Shown: positions 8,638 through 18,021, counted from the stretch's first letter. The stretch: 64,000 nt of DNA from Candidatus Rhodoferax odensensis (GCA_016718405.1 JADKDJ010000038.1:62001-126000); one strand, 5' to 3'. A program made the numbers and translations. Notes: generated from the letters alone by a model not told the origin.

Positions 8638-9633
8638 TTGATTATATCGACCGACCTTGCTGCGCAGGATGCGCAGGAGGGCGAGGAGATCGGGCCGCAG
8701 TCTGACTCGCGTGCGTTGACCTTCGGTGCCAGCTTGCATGGCCAGCGGGTCGATCGCGCGGTCGCTGAACTGGTACCGGAGTTCTCGAGGAGTTATTGCC
8801 AGCAACTGATTGAACTGGGCGCCTTCGAGCTCAATGGCAAGATTGTTGGCAAGGTCTCGGCGCGCGTGCGCGCGGGCGACGTTGGAAGCATCGAGCTGCG
8901 TCCAACGCCTCAGAGTCAGGCCTTTAAACCCGAACCCATGACGCTTGAGGTGGTGTATGAAGACGCCCACCTCCTGGTACTGAACAAGCCCGCCGGTTTG
9001 GTTGTTCATCCAGCACCCGGCAACTGGAGTGCAACCTTGCTCAACGGGCTGTTGGCGCGCGACCCACGTGCCTGCGAGTTGCCGCGTGCCGGAATCGTTC
9101 ACCGGCTGGACAAGGACACCAGTGGCTTGATGGTGGTGGCGCGCACGCGTTTGGCTATGGATGCGCTGGTCAAGCTGATTGCCGCGCATGAGGTTAGTCG
9201 ACCGTACTTGGGGCTGGCGTACAAGCCCTGGCGCGGGCCCGTTGAAAGAACTATTGACGCGCCAATTGGTCGCGACCCCCGCAACCGGTTGCGCATGGCC
9301 GTCGTGAACCTGGAGCAACACGCCGGGAAAGCAGCCCGGACCGACGTGCAACTGCTCGACAACGGGCAACAGGCCTGCTTGCTGCGTTGCACGCTGCATA
9401 CCGGGCGCACCCATCAGATTCGGGTGCACCTCAGTTCGATCGGGCACCCGCTGATCGCCGACGAGACCTATGGCGGGCCCGACGGGGCTGGACTTGCGCG
9501 GCAGGCCTTGCATGCTTACCGGCTGTCGTTTATCCATCCGGTCACGGCGAAGTTGCTGCGGTTTGAGGCTGAGCTGCCAGCCGATCTGCAAGCGGCCTTG
9601 GCCGTGTGGGGCCTGCGCTACAATCCGGCCTAA
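8638..9633 (+). CDS. rluD: 23S rRNA pseudouridine synthase RluD
   Basis: Pseudouridine synthase of the RluA family, RluD type, modifying 23S rRNA helix 69 (U1911/1915/1917 in E. coli). An N-terminal S4 domain (HGQRVDRAVAEL...SRSYCQQLIELGAFELNG) precedes the catalytic domain, with HRLDKDTSGL carrying the catalytic Asp near residue 158 and the conserved GRTHQIRVHL. I chose TTG 8638, preceded by GAAAGA at good spacing; it gives 331 residues, close to the E. coli length. The frame stays open upstream, but that part reads across the bamD start and is not family-like. The TTG start is inference. Confidence 0.9.
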   Translation: MIISTDLAAQDAQEGEEIGPQSDSRALTFGASLHGQRVDRAVAELVPEFSRSYCQQLIELGAFELNGKIVGKVSARVRAGDVGSIELRPTPQSQAFKPEPMTLEVVYEDAHLLVLNKPAGLVVHPAPGNWSATLLNGLLARDPRACELPRAGIVHRLDKDTSGLMVVARTRLAMDALVKLIAAHEVSRPYLGLAYKPWRGPVERTIDAPIGRDPRNRLRMAVVNLEQHAGKAARTDVQLLDNGQQACLLRCTLHTGRTHQIRVHLSSIGHPLIADETYGGPDGAGLARQALHAYRLSFIHPVTAKLLRFEAELPADLQAALAVWGLRYNPA

Positions 9634-9766
9634 TGGCTTGCGAGAGCCAGCATCCCGTCAGTCCGCACCGGACTGTGCCGCGCGAGGCCCGATCTGCCCG
9701 CAGCCGCCTGTATTGAGCCTCACTGATATCGCACCGTGTGGGTGCCACTCCAAGAATTGCACGACC

Positions 9767-10468
9767 ATGAATACGGCGCAAGCCAAGCGTGTCCTCGAAA
9801 CTGCGTTGATCTGTTCACCGCAACCCATGCCGGTGCGTGACATGCGTACTTTGTTTGACAACCAGCTGGGTGCGGACACGATCAAGGATTTGTTGCAGTC
9901 ACTGCAACTGGAGTGGGCACAGCGCGGCGTTGAACTGGTCAGTGTAGGCACCGGGTGGCGGTTTCAGAGCCGACCTGAGATGAGGCCCTATCTGGATCGC
10001 CTCAATCCCGAAAAGCCGCCGCGCTACAGTCGCGCGACCTTGGAGACACTGGCCATCATTGCCTACCGTCAGCCAGTAACGCGAGGTGACATGGAGGATA
10101 TCCGTGGTGTCACGATCAACTCCCTGATCATCAAGCAGCTCGAGGACCGTGGGTGGATTGAAGTCATCGGCCACCGAGAGGCCCCTGGTCGCCCGGCGTT
10201 GTTCGCCACAACCAGACACTTTCTTGACGACCTGGGCCTGGCCTCGTTGGATCAACTTCCGCTGCTGGATACACCGGGCGGCCAGGCATCTGTGATGGAT
10301 GCGCTGAACCTTTCCCCCACAGACCCTTTGCCGGGCGAGCCGAGCCTCACCGACCCTGACCGCGAGCCGGTCGCGCTGTTGGTTGATGGTGAACGTCCCG
10401 GACCGATCGGGCCCGACCCCGCTGATGCGCCACGCTTTCTCCTGGATGGACCCTCACATGACGCCTAA
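9767..10468 (+). CDS. scpB: SMC-Scp complex subunit ScpB
   Basis: Winged-helix kleisin partner that with ScpA and Smc forms the bacterial condensin for chromosome segregation. Starting at ATG 9767 the product has 233 residues. The ScpB core is clear: AKRVLETALICSPQPMPVRDM at the N-terminus, GWRFQSRPEMRPYL, and PPRYSRATLETLAIIAYRQPVTRGDMEDIRGV, with GWIEVIGHREAPGRPALFATT. The C-terminal 65 residues are Pro/Asp-rich and poorly conserved. scpA is not adjacent. The 3' end overlaps the start of rluB by 11 nt, suggesting translational coupling, a pairing (scpB-rluB) widespread in bacteria. Confidence 0.93.
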   Translation: MNTAQAKRVLETALICSPQPMPVRDMRTLFDNQLGADTIKDLLQSLQLEWAQRGVELVSVGTGWRFQSRPEMRPYLDRLNPEKPPRYSRATLETLAIIAYRQPVTRGDMEDIRGVTINSLIIKQLEDRGWIEVIGHREAPGRPALFATTRHFLDDLGLASLDQLPLLDTPGGQASVMDALNLSPTDPLPGEPSLTDPDREPVALLVDGERPGPIGPDPADAPRFLLDGPSHDA

Positions 10469-11855
10469 CACTCAGGACGCTGACGCTTCGATGCCCGGCG
10501 CCGACGACGCCACCGCAGTTGGTTCCAACCGCCCCGGCGGCGTGCCCAGTGAGCAAAGCCAGTCAGCCGCTCCCATGCCAGCGATGCAAATCGCGCCGGA
10601 TGGCCCCGATGCAGCTGCCCGCCCCGATGTCCGTGACTTCGGGATCGGCACCAACCGCTTTGAGGATGTCGTTTCTGGTCAGTTTGATGCCGACGAGGAA
10701 CAAGAAGATCTGAGCGCTCCCAAGCGTGTTCTCGCACCACTGGCTGAGAGCCCAAAGCTGCACAAGGTGCTGGCGCAGTCCGGCATGGGATCGCGGCTGG
10801 AGATGGAGCAGCTCATCATGGAGGGGCGAATTACCGTGAACAATGAGCCCGCCCACATCGGGCAGCGGATTCAGTTCGGTGACCACATCAAGGTCAATGG
10901 CAAGCCGATTCGTTTCCGGATCGATCCTCCGCCAGCGCGCGTGATTGCTTACCACAAGCCGGTTGGGGAGGTGGTCTCGCATGACGATCCGCAGAGTCGG
11001 CCAACGGTCTTTCGGCGCCTACCCAAGCTGCATCAGGGGAAGTGGCAGTCGGTGGGTCGTCTGGATATCAATACCGAGGGTCTGTTGTTGTTCACCAGCT
11101 CAGGGGAACTGGCCAACAACCTGATGCACCCGCGGTTTGGACTGGAGCGTGAGTACGCCGTGCGGGTGCTCGGCGCCCTGAACAAGGAAGAGCGTCAGAG
11201 CCTGCTTGATGGCGTCAAGCTCGATGACGGCATGGCACGTTTTGGCTCCATCGAAGAGGGTGGCGGTGAAGGTTCAAACTGTTGGTACCGCGTGACCATT
11301 TCTGAAGGCCGCAACCGGGAAGTGCGCCGCATGTTCGAAGCGGTTGGACACGCAGTCAGCCGCCTGATTCGGATTCGATACGGCGCCATGATGCTGCCGC
11401 GCGGTCTCAAGCGCGGCGCCTGGATGGAGCTCGACGCCGCCGACATCCGGGCGCTGGCCAAGGCCAGCGGTGGTGGTGATCGTGGCGGGTCCTCAGGCGC
11501 GACGGCGCAGGGTGAGCGCGGCGCGCCGTCCCGCACCGATGCGGGCGGCGGTCGACGACGGGGCGGCCGCGGGCGCTCCGGCGGACCGCGCGGCTCAGGC
11601 AACGGGCAACGCGGCGTGCCGCCGCTCAAGCAGGGCGGAGGCGTGCCGCGCAACGAACAGCGTCCCCCCAAAACCGATCGCCAGGCAGAGGCTGGGCAGC
11701 CCGATCCGATGAAGACCTCTTTTGGATACATTGGCGCCGACAGCTTCACGCGTCAGCGCCAGGCGCCGGCACAGGGGCGCCGGCGCGGCGGGGGTGGGGG
11801 CGGGGGCGGCAATGGTCCAGGTGGCGGCGGCGGTCGTCGCGATCGCAACCGCTGA
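10458..11855 (+). CDS. rluB: 23S rRNA pseudouridine synthase RluB
   Basis: RsuA/RluB-family pseudouridine synthase expected to modify 23S rRNA near position 2605. From ATG 10458 it has 465 residues, much longer than the roughly 290 of E. coli RluB. A 110-residue acidic, low-complexity N-terminus precedes the S4 domain (KLHKVLAQSGMGSRLEMEQLI). The catalytic domain follows with GRLDINTEGLLLFT and GRNREVRRMFEAVGH. After about residue 345 comes a 120-residue Gly/Arg-rich tail ending in runs of glycine, likely disordered and RNA-binding. Another in-frame ATG lies at 10446; I prefer 10458 because GGATGGA precedes it. Confidence 0.92.
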   Translation: MTPNTQDADASMPGADDATAVGSNRPGGVPSEQSQSAAPMPAMQIAPDGPDAAARPDVRDFGIGTNRFEDVVSGQFDADEEQEDLSAPKRVLAPLAESPKLHKVLAQSGMGSRLEMEQLIMEGRITVNNEPAHIGQRIQFGDHIKVNGKPIRFRIDPPPARVIAYHKPVGEVVSHDDPQSRPTVFRRLPKLHQGKWQSVGRLDINTEGLLLFTSSGELANNLMHPRFGLEREYAVRVLGALNKEERQSLLDGVKLDDGMARFGSIEEGGGEGSNCWYRVTISEGRNREVRRMFEAVGHAVSRLIRIRYGAMMLPRGLKRGAWMELDAADIRALAKASGGGDRGGSSGATAQGERGAPSRTDAGGGRRRGGRGRSGGPRGSGNGQRGVPPLKQGGGVPRNEQRPPKTDRQAEAGQPDPMKTSFGYIGADSFTRQRQAPAQGRRRGGGGGGGGNGPGGGGGRRDRNR

Positions 11856-11992
11856 TCCGCCACGTGCCGAAGGCAAACCCTAGCGCGCATCGCTTGGCAG
11901 AACGTTTCAGTCTGCGCGCAACAGGCTAAAATCCAAGGCTTTGCCCAAGCGGCAAGATAAACCCTTTCATCACTACAGTTCAGGAAGATTTC

Positions 11993-12418
11993 ATGACGAT
12001 CGAACGCACTCTCTCCATCATCAAACCCGACGCCGTTGCCAAGAACGTGATCGGTCAGATCTACGCGCGCTTTGAGGCGGCTGGCTTGAAGATCGTGGCT
12101 TCCAAAATGGCACACCTGTCGCGCAACGAAGCCGAAGCCTTCTATGCCGTACACAAGGCGCGCCCCTTCTTCAAGGATCTGGTTGAGTTCATGATTTCGG
12201 GTCCGGTCATGATCCAGGCTCTGGAAGGGGAAAACGCGATTCTGAAGAACCGCGATTTGATGGGCGCTACCGACCCGAAGAAGGCTGCTCCCGGCACAAT
12301 TCGCGCCGATTTCGCCGACAGCATTGATGCCAACGCGGTCCACGGTTCGGATGCGCCTGAAACCGCCGCCGTGGAGATCGCGTTTTTCTTCGCCGGCATG
12401 AACGTCTACTCGCGATAA
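11993..12418 (+). CDS. ndk: nucleoside diphosphate kinase
   Basis: Cytosolic enzyme that transfers the gamma phosphate of ATP to NDPs to balance NTP and dNTP pools. The 141-residue protein is full length. It has the N-terminal ERTLSIIKPDAV signature and the active-site histidine near 117 in NAVHGSDAPETA. A GGAAGA ribosome-binding site precedes the ATG. A TAAAAT word in CAGGCTAAAATCC upstream may be a -10 box. ndk immediately before rlmN is a conserved proteobacterial order; here a repeat element lies between them. Confidence 0.97.
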   Translation: MTIERTLSIIKPDAVAKNVIGQIYARFEAAGLKIVASKMAHLSRNEAEAFYAVHKARPFFKDLVEFMISGPVMIQALEGENAILKNRDLMGATDPKKAAPGTIRADFADSIDANAVHGSDAPETAAVEIAFFFAGMNVYSR

Positions 12419-12420
12419 AG

Positions 12421-12500
12421 ATGACCCCCACCCTCCACTGCGTTTCGCTGCCCCCCGAGGGGGCAGTCGCGCGCGTGGGGCAGTCCGGCACTGCGCCGAC
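12421..12500. repeat. Comamonadaceae-type intergenic repeat (ndk-rlmN)
   Basis: Starts two bases after the ndk stop with ATGACCCCCAC and carries the perfect palindrome core CCCCCCGAGGGGG (12451-12463). It resembles the first half of the elements at 24346 and 50915; the second half diverges. It could form a strong hairpin in the ndk-rlmN message. Confidence 0.55.
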
Positions 12501-12503
12501 ACA

Positions 12504-13631
12504 ATGACGGCCAACCTGCTCGATCTTGATCTCGACGGATTGGCTGCTTTTTGCCAGCGGCTGGGGGAGAAGCGTTTTCGCGCGACCCAGCTGTTTCGCT
12601 GGATTCACCAACGCGGTGTTCATGACTTCAGCCAGATGAGCGATCTGGCGAAGGGCCTGCGCGACAAGCTCGCCGGTCAGGCCGAGGTCAGGGGTCTTCG
12701 CCTGCTGAGCCAAAACCTCTCCGGCGACGGCACGGTGAAATGGCTGTTTGATGTTGGCGGTGGCAATGCGATCGAGACCGTGTTCATCCCTGAGGATGAC
12801 CGCGGCACCTTGTGCGTCTCATCGCAGGCCGGGTGTGCGGTGGGTTGCCGGTTCTGTTCGACTGGCCACCAGGGCTTCAGTCGCAACCTGAGTACTGCCG
12901 AGATCGTTGGACAGCTGTGGTTCGCGGAGCATTTTCTGCGTGAGCACCTGAAGCGACCTGAACGCATCATCTCCAACGTTGTGATGATGGGCATGGGCGA
13001 GCCGCTGCAGAATTACGATCAACTGCTGCCGGCGTTGCGCGTGATGCTCGACGACCATGCCTATGGCCTGTCACGGCGTCGCTTGACCGTTTCAACCTCA
13101 GGTGTCGTGCCAATGATTGATCGTCTGGCACAGGATTGCCCAGTGGCGCTGGCGGTTTCCCTGCATGCGCCAAACGATGCGCTACGCGACAATCTTGTGC
13201 CGCTCAATCGCAAATACCCGCTGTCCGAGCTGCTGGCGGCCTGCAAGCGTTACCTGGTCCACGCGCCAAGAGACTTCATCACGTTCGAATACTGCATGCT
13301 CGACGGGGTCAACGACCAGCCCGAGCACGCCCGACAACTGGTTGAGTTGGTCAAACCCCACGCCGGCGCAAAAGCCTGGTGCAAGCTCAACCTGATTCCC
13401 TTCAATCCGTTTGAGGCGTCCGGGTTGTTGCGTTCGCCAACGGAACGAGTTGCGTCCTTTGCCAAAATCCTCAGCGATGCTGGTATCGTCACGACCGTGC
13501 GCAAGACGCGCGGTGACGATATTGCGGCGGCCTGTGGACAGCTTGCGGGCTCGGTGCTGGATCGTACGCGCGTGGACGAGCGAATGGCCAGGCAGCGCAC
13601 CGTTCTTTTGAAACCGGTCAAGGAGATCTAA
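12504..13631 (+). CDS. rlmN: dual-specificity 23S rRNA/tRNA (adenine-C2)-methyltransferase RlmN
   Basis: Radical-SAM methyltransferase that makes m2A2503 in 23S rRNA and m2A37 in some tRNAs, affecting decoding accuracy. The 375-residue product has the [4Fe-4S] motif C111-x3-C115-x2-C118 (CAVGCRFC), followed by STGHQGF. The family motif MGMGEPLQNYD comes next. The C-terminal TVRKTRGDDIAAACGQL contains the Cys that resolves the methylated intermediate. It heads the run rlmN-pilW-rodZ-ispG-hisS, the same order as in many gamma- and betaproteobacteria. pilW starts 3 nt after its stop. Confidence 0.97.
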   Translation: MTANLLDLDLDGLAAFCQRLGEKRFRATQLFRWIHQRGVHDFSQMSDLAKGLRDKLAGQAEVRGLRLLSQNLSGDGTVKWLFDVGGGNAIETVFIPEDDRGTLCVSSQAGCAVGCRFCSTGHQGFSRNLSTAEIVGQLWFAEHFLREHLKRPERIISNVVMMGMGEPLQNYDQLLPALRVMLDDHAYGLSRRRLTVSTSGVVPMIDRLAQDCPVALAVSLHAPNDALRDNLVPLNRKYPLSELLAACKRYLVHAPRDFITFEYCMLDGVNDQPEHARQLVELVKPHAGAKAWCKLNLIPFNPFEASGLLRSPTERVASFAKILSDAGIVTTVRKTRGDDIAAACGQLAGSVLDRTRVDERMARQRTVLLKPVKEI

Positions 13632-13634
13632 GGC

Positions 13635-14471
13635 ATGGACTATTCAGTGGCGTCATGGCGGCGAGCCGGCGTGTTGATGCTGGGAGCGGGCCTGGTTGTC
13701 GTCTTGGCCCTGACGGCAAGCGGGTGCGCCTCTGGCGCAGGGGCAGCGGCCACGACCGCGGGCAAGCCAGATATGGTGACGGATTCGGATGAACCGGACG
13801 CCCGAAAGCGCGCTCGCATCAGGCTGGAACTGGCGGTTGGCTACTACGAGCAGGGACAAACCGCGATTGCGCTCGATGAGCTAAAGCTGTCGTTGGCAGC
13901 CGATCCGAACTATGGCGAGGCGTTCAACCTGCGTGGCCTGATCTATATGCGGCTTAACGACTACGCCTTGGCCCAGGACAGTTTTCAAAGAGCCATTGCT
14001 CTCAACGCCAGCGATTCCAATGCCCAGCACAACTACGGCTGGCTGCAGTGCCAGCGCGAGCAGTACGCCCAAGCCGATCAGCTGTTTGCCCAGGCTTTGG
14101 CCAATCCGTTTTATGGGGAGCGCGCCAAGACATTTATGGCGCGGGGGCTGTGCCAGGTCCGAGCCAACCAACTCGACGAGGGGGAGCGCAGCCTGACCCG
14201 ATCCTACGAACTGGACGCTGGCAATCCCATCACCGGCTATAACTTGGCCAAGCTGTTGTTTCGGCGCAGCGAGTTCGTTCGAGCCCAGTTCTATGTTCGC
14301 CGCCTCAACAACAGCGAATTGGCCAATGCCGAATCTTTGTGGCTAGGCGTCAAGATTGAGCGCCGCGTTGGCAATCAAGATGCCATGCGGCAGCTCGCCG
14401 CGCAGCTCAAAAAACGTTTTCCTCAGTCCAAGGAGGCCTTGGCCTACGAACGGGAAGCCTTTGATGAGTGA
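13635..14471 (+). CDS. pilW: type IV pilus biogenesis/stability TPR lipoprotein (PilW/PilF)
   Basis: Outer-membrane pilotin-type lipoprotein needed for secretin PilQ assembly and stable type IV pili in relatives. The 278-residue protein has a signal with lipobox LTASGC and lipidated C31, preceded by a hydrophobic stretch. About six TPR-like units follow, such as ARIRLELAVGYYEQGQ, GEAFNLRGLIYMRLNDY and SNAQHNYGWLQCQREQY. Position between rlmN and a rodZ-type gene is the standard place for pilW/pilF. Its last codons overlap the rodZ start by 8 nt, suggesting coupled translation. Confidence 0.9.
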   Translation: MDYSVASWRRAGVLMLGAGLVVVLALTASGCASGAGAAATTAGKPDMVTDSDEPDARKRARIRLELAVGYYEQGQTAIALDELKLSLAADPNYGEAFNLRGLIYMRLNDYALAQDSFQRAIALNASDSNAQHNYGWLQCQREQYAQADQLFAQALANPFYGERAKTFMARGLCQVRANQLDEGERSLTRSYELDAGNPITGYNLAKLLFRRSEFVRAQFYVRRLNNSELANAESLWLGVKIERRVGNQDAMRQLAAQLKKRFPQSKEALAYEREAFDE

Positions 14472-15399
14472 ACTCGATCTGACCCGCGACACCTCTGCAA
14501 GCCCCACTGACAGTGCGCAAGCTGGGCCGACCGGCGGCGCCATGCTCAAGGCGGCACGTGAAGCAGCCGGGTTGCACATTGGCGCCTTGGCGGTAACGCT
14601 TAAGGTGCCGGTCAAGAAGCTTGAAGCCCTGGAGGCAGACCGTATGGATCTGTTGCCAGATGCCGTGTTTGTGCGTGCCTTGGCAGCCAGCGTGTGCAGG
14701 ACACTGCGAATTGATGCCGCCCCGGTGCTGGCGCGCCTTCCGGTCACAGTGGCTCCGAGGCTCAAGACCGTGGAGGCCGGCATCAACGCGCCGTTCCGGG
14801 TGCCAGGAGGTGATCCGGCCGTATCGATCAGGGAGCGCATTGGCAGTCCTCTGGCCATGGCCGTGACAGTGATGCTCCTCGGGGCTGCTATTTTGCTCAT
14901 ATCACCACCGCTCGATCGTATCGAGCAATGGCTTGGTCTGGCGCAGTCCGACGCTTCAAGTCAGACGGCTGTGGCGCCCCTTGCGCCAGCGCCTGCGGCA
15001 GTAGCGCCAGCACCGATCGAAATCAAGCCGAGTGCCATCGCCACACCGGGGGGTGTTCAGGAATCGATCGTGTCGGCAGCAGCGCCGAGCGGCGCCGTGG
15101 CGTCGTCGGCGCCCAGTTTGCCGGTTCCTGCCGCGGTAACGCCGCCGCCAGTGAGTGACTTGTCTGGCAGTCTCGTGCTGCGTGCGCGGGGTGCCTCGTG
15201 GGTCGAGGTCACCGACGCTGCGGGTGTGGTGCAGTTGCGCAAGATGCTTACTGCCGGCGAAGGCGTTGGTGTGTCAGGCAAGCGACCCCTGATGGTCGTG
15301 GTGGGGCGTGCCGATCTGGTGGATGTGACAGTGTCTGGCAAGCCCTATGACCTGGTTAACGTCAGCCGCGACAAAGTCGCCCGCTTTGAGGTGAAATAG
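14464..15399 (+). CDS. rodZ: RodZ-like cell-shape protein (HTH_25 + DUF4115)
   Basis: Bitopic membrane protein of the RodZ family; in E. coli RodZ links MreB filaments to the elongation machinery. From ATG 14464 it is 311 residues. A cytoplasmic helix-turn-helix of HTH_25 type (GAMLKAAREAAGLHIGALAV, then KLEALEADRMDLLPDAVFVR) is at about 22-85. A single transmembrane helix (AMAVTVMLLGAAILLI) lies near 132-148. A Pro/Ala-rich periplasmic linker follows, then a C-terminal DUF4115 domain (SWVEVTDAAGVVQLRKML). It overlaps pilW at its start and ispG at its stop, as is common in this operon. Confidence 0.88.
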   Translation: MSELDLTRDTSASPTDSAQAGPTGGAMLKAAREAAGLHIGALAVTLKVPVKKLEALEADRMDLLPDAVFVRALAASVCRTLRIDAAPVLARLPVTVAPRLKTVEAGINAPFRVPGGDPAVSIRERIGSPLAMAVTVMLLGAAILLISPPLDRIEQWLGLAQSDASSQTAVAPLAPAPAAVAPAPIEIKPSAIATPGGVQESIVSAAAPSGAVASSAPSLPVPAAVTPPPVSDLSGSLVLRARGASWVEVTDAAGVVQLRKMLTAGEGVGVSGKRPLMVVVGRADLVDVTVSGKPYDLVNVSRDKVARFEVK

Positions 15400-16673
15400 T
15401 GCTGAATCGTCTGCCAATCCTCTGTGCCGAACCGCAGGCCCGTCAGACCCGCCAAGCGCGGGTTGTGTGGGGATCGCGGGTGGTGAGCGTGGGCGGCAAT
15501 GCGCCAGTGCGCGTGCAGTCCATGACCAACACCGACACGGCGGATGTCATCGGTACCGCGATCCAGGTCAAGGCGCTGGCCCTGGCCGGCTCCGAACTGG
15601 TCCGTCTCACGGTCAACACGCCTGAGGCGGCGCAGGCCGTGCCGCATATCCGGGAGCAGCTTGATCGCATGGGTGTGGACGTTCCTCTGATCGGCGACTT
15701 TCACTACAACGGTCACCGTTTACTGACGGACTACCCTGCTTGTGCCCAGGCTCTGTCCAAGTACCGGATCAACCCCGGCAACGTTGGCAAGGCCGACAAA
15801 CGCGACAAGCAATTTGGCCAGATGATCGAAGCGGCCCTGCGTTGGAACAAGCCAGTGCGCATCGGTGTGAACTGGGGCAGCCTCGATCAGGATTTGCTGG
15901 CCGACCTGATGGACCAAAATAGCCGACGCACGGTTCCATGGGACGCCAAGCCGGTGATGTACGAAGCCTTGGTCACCTCCGCACTCGACTCGGCGCAGCG
16001 CGCCAGGGAAATGGGGATGGATCCCGGGCAAATCATCTTGTCGTGCAAGGTCAGTGGGGTGCAGGACTTGATCTCTGTTTATGGCGAGCTCGCCAAGCGC
16101 TGCGATTACCCGCTCCACCTTGGGCTGACGGAGGCGGGCATGGGCACCAAGGGTATTGTGGCTTCCACCACAGCCCTGTCTGTCTTGCTGCAGCAGGGTA
16201 TCGGCGACACGATTCGCGTGTCGCTGACGCCGGCGCCAGGCGAATCCCGCGCTCAGGAAGTTGTGGTCGCAATGGAAATTCTGCAGGCCCTGGGACTGCG
16301 GTCTTTTGTGCCCAGCGTCACCGCTTGCCCGGGCTGCGGGCGCACCACCAGCACGACCTTTCAGGAGTTGACCAAACAGATTGACGACTTCCTGCGCGCG
16401 CAGATGCCGGTTTGGCGCGAGCGCTACCCTGGGGTCGAAAAGCTCAAGGTGGCGGTGATGGGCTGCATCGTCAATGGACCGGGTGAAAGTAAGCACGCCG
16501 ACATTGGCATCAGTTTGCCCGGCACCGGCGAGGCGCCGGCGGCGCCGGTTTTTATCGACGGCGAGAAACGCCTTACCCTGCGCGGCGAGCGCATCGCCCA
16601 GGAGTTCCAGCAAGTTGTTGAAAACTATATCGAACAGCGGTTTGGTGGTGCACGCGCACCAGAAACCGTTTGA
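15399..16673 (+). CDS. ispG: 4-hydroxy-3-methylbut-2-en-1-yl diphosphate synthase (IspG/GcpE)
   Basis: [4Fe-4S] enzyme of the MEP isoprenoid pathway, converting 2-C-methylerythritol 2,4-cyclodiphosphate to HMBPP. The 424-residue protein has the TIM-barrel N-terminus (VSVGGNAPVRVQSMTNTDTAD) and the cluster-binding cysteines of ACPGCGRTTSTTF and MGCIVNGPGESKHADIG. As in betaproteobacteria and chloroplasts, it has an insertion relative to the E. coli protein of about 372 residues. The GTG start uses the last base of the rodZ stop codon (TAGTG), a one-base overlap implying translational coupling. Confidence 0.96.
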   Translation: MLNRLPILCAEPQARQTRQARVVWGSRVVSVGGNAPVRVQSMTNTDTADVIGTAIQVKALALAGSELVRLTVNTPEAAQAVPHIREQLDRMGVDVPLIGDFHYNGHRLLTDYPACAQALSKYRINPGNVGKADKRDKQFGQMIEAALRWNKPVRIGVNWGSLDQDLLADLMDQNSRRTVPWDAKPVMYEALVTSALDSAQRAREMGMDPGQIILSCKVSGVQDLISVYGELAKRCDYPLHLGLTEAGMGTKGIVASTTALSVLLQQGIGDTIRVSLTPAPGESRAQEVVVAMEILQALGLRSFVPSVTACPGCGRTTSTTFQELTKQIDDFLRAQMPVWRERYPGVEKLKVAVMGCIVNGPGESKHADIGISLPGTGEAPAAPVFIDGEKRLTLRGERIAQEFQQVVENYIEQRFGGARAPETV

Positions 16674-16681
16674 GCAGTGCC

Positions 16682-17995
16682 ATGGCTGACACCTTACCCG
16701 CCGCGAAAGCGGAAAAAATCTTCGCCGTCAAAGGCATGAATGACATTCTTCCGGCCGACTCATCGCGCTGGGAGTGGTTTGAGCAGCACGTTCGCGAGCT
16801 GATGTCCAGCTACGCCTACGGCAGCATCCGTACCCCAATCGTCGAGCACACGCAGCTGTTTGTGAAAGGGACCGGCGAGACCACCGACATTGTCGAGAAG
16901 GAGATGTACTCCTTTGAAGACCGACTCAACGGTGAGCAGCTCACGCTGCGCCCCGAAAACACGCCCGGCGTGGTAGGTGCCGCCATCGAACACAACCTGA
17001 CCTACGACGGCGGCAAGCGTCTGTTTTATATGGGGCCGATGTTTCGCCACGAACGGCCGCAGCGTGGCCGGTATCGCCAGTTCTACCAACTCGGTGCCGA
17101 AGCGCTGGGTTTTGCTGGCCCCGAGCTCGATGTCGAGCTGATGTTGATGGTCTGGCAACTATTTCAGCGCTTGGGTTTGCGCGACATCCGCGTCGAGCTC
17201 AACAGCCTGGGCCTGCCGCCTGAGCGTCTGGCGCACAAAGCGGCGTTGGTGAGTTACTTCGAGCAGCATGCCGACGTGCTCGATGCCGACTCGCAGCGCC
17301 GCCTGCGTACCAATCCACTGCGTATTCTGGACACCAAGAACCCGGCCATGCAGGCCCTGGTGCAGGGCGCCCCGCAACTGCTGAGCTTTCTTCAGGAGGC
17401 CTCGCTGGCCCACTTTGAGACGGTCACGTCGCTGCTGACTGGCTGTGGTGTGCCGTGGCGGATCAATCCCCGCCTGGTGCGCGGTCTGGATTACTACAGT
17501 CACACGGTGTTCGAGTTCATCACCGACGAACTTGGCGCGCAAGGAACCCTGTGTGGCGGCGGACGCTACGACGGGTTGTTCGAGATGCTGGGCGCCAAAC
17601 CAACTGCGGCCGTGGGTTGGGGAATGGGTATCGAGCGTGTACTTGAGCTGATGCAGGTGCAGGGCGTGCAGATCCCGAGCCCTGCGCCAGACGCCTATGC
17701 CGTTATTCCCGACGCGCTGGCCTTGCCCGTGGTGATGCAAACCCTGCTGATGCTGCGCACGGCAGGAGTAACCGTTCAGATGCACGCGGGTCAACATGAG
17801 GGTCTTGGCAGCATGAAGTCACAATTCAAGCGAGCCGATACCAGCGGTGCGCGATTCGCGCTCGTGTTTGGTGCCGACGAGCTGGCGCAGAACATGGTGA
17901 CCGTGAAGTCACTTCGTGACGGCAGCGGCGCGCAGGTGCGCCAGCCGCTGTCGGATGTGCTCCAGTGGGCGCCCACCCTACAATCGCGGGCTTAG
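16682..17995 (+). CDS. hisS: histidyl-tRNA synthetase
   Basis: Class II aminoacyl-tRNA synthetase charging tRNA-His. Motif 1 region (GMNDILPADSSRWEWFE), motif 2 (FYMGPMFRHERPQRGRYRQFYQ), the histidine A box (GLDYYSHTVFEF) and the GGGRYDGLFEMLG motif are all intact, with an anticodon-binding C-terminal domain. I choose ATG 16682 (437 residues). A TTG at 16670 would overlap the ispG stop and add four residues; that is also possible. The paralogue hisZ (25575), an ATP-PRT regulatory subunit, shares this fold but lacks the anticodon domain. Confidence 0.96.
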   Translation: MADTLPAAKAEKIFAVKGMNDILPADSSRWEWFEQHVRELMSSYAYGSIRTPIVEHTQLFVKGTGETTDIVEKEMYSFEDRLNGEQLTLRPENTPGVVGAAIEHNLTYDGGKRLFYMGPMFRHERPQRGRYRQFYQLGAEALGFAGPELDVELMLMVWQLFQRLGLRDIRVELNSLGLPPERLAHKAALVSYFEQHADVLDADSQRRLRTNPLRILDTKNPAMQALVQGAPQLLSFLQEASLAHFETVTSLLTGCGVPWRINPRLVRGLDYYSHTVFEFITDELGAQGTLCGGGRYDGLFEMLGAKPTAAVGWGMGIERVLELMQVQGVQIPSPAPDAYAVIPDALALPVVMQTLLMLRTAGVTVQMHAGQHEGLGSMKSQFKRADTSGARFALVFGADELAQNMVTVKSLRDGSGAQVRQPLSDVLQWAPTLQSRA

Positions 17996-18021
17996 CTAAG
18001 TCCAAATAACTGACATTTTCC

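Noticed and set aside
8572..9591. 339-codon minus-strand frame opposite rluD
   Set aside because: A shadow of rluD; no family resemblance, and it would overlap the bamD start.
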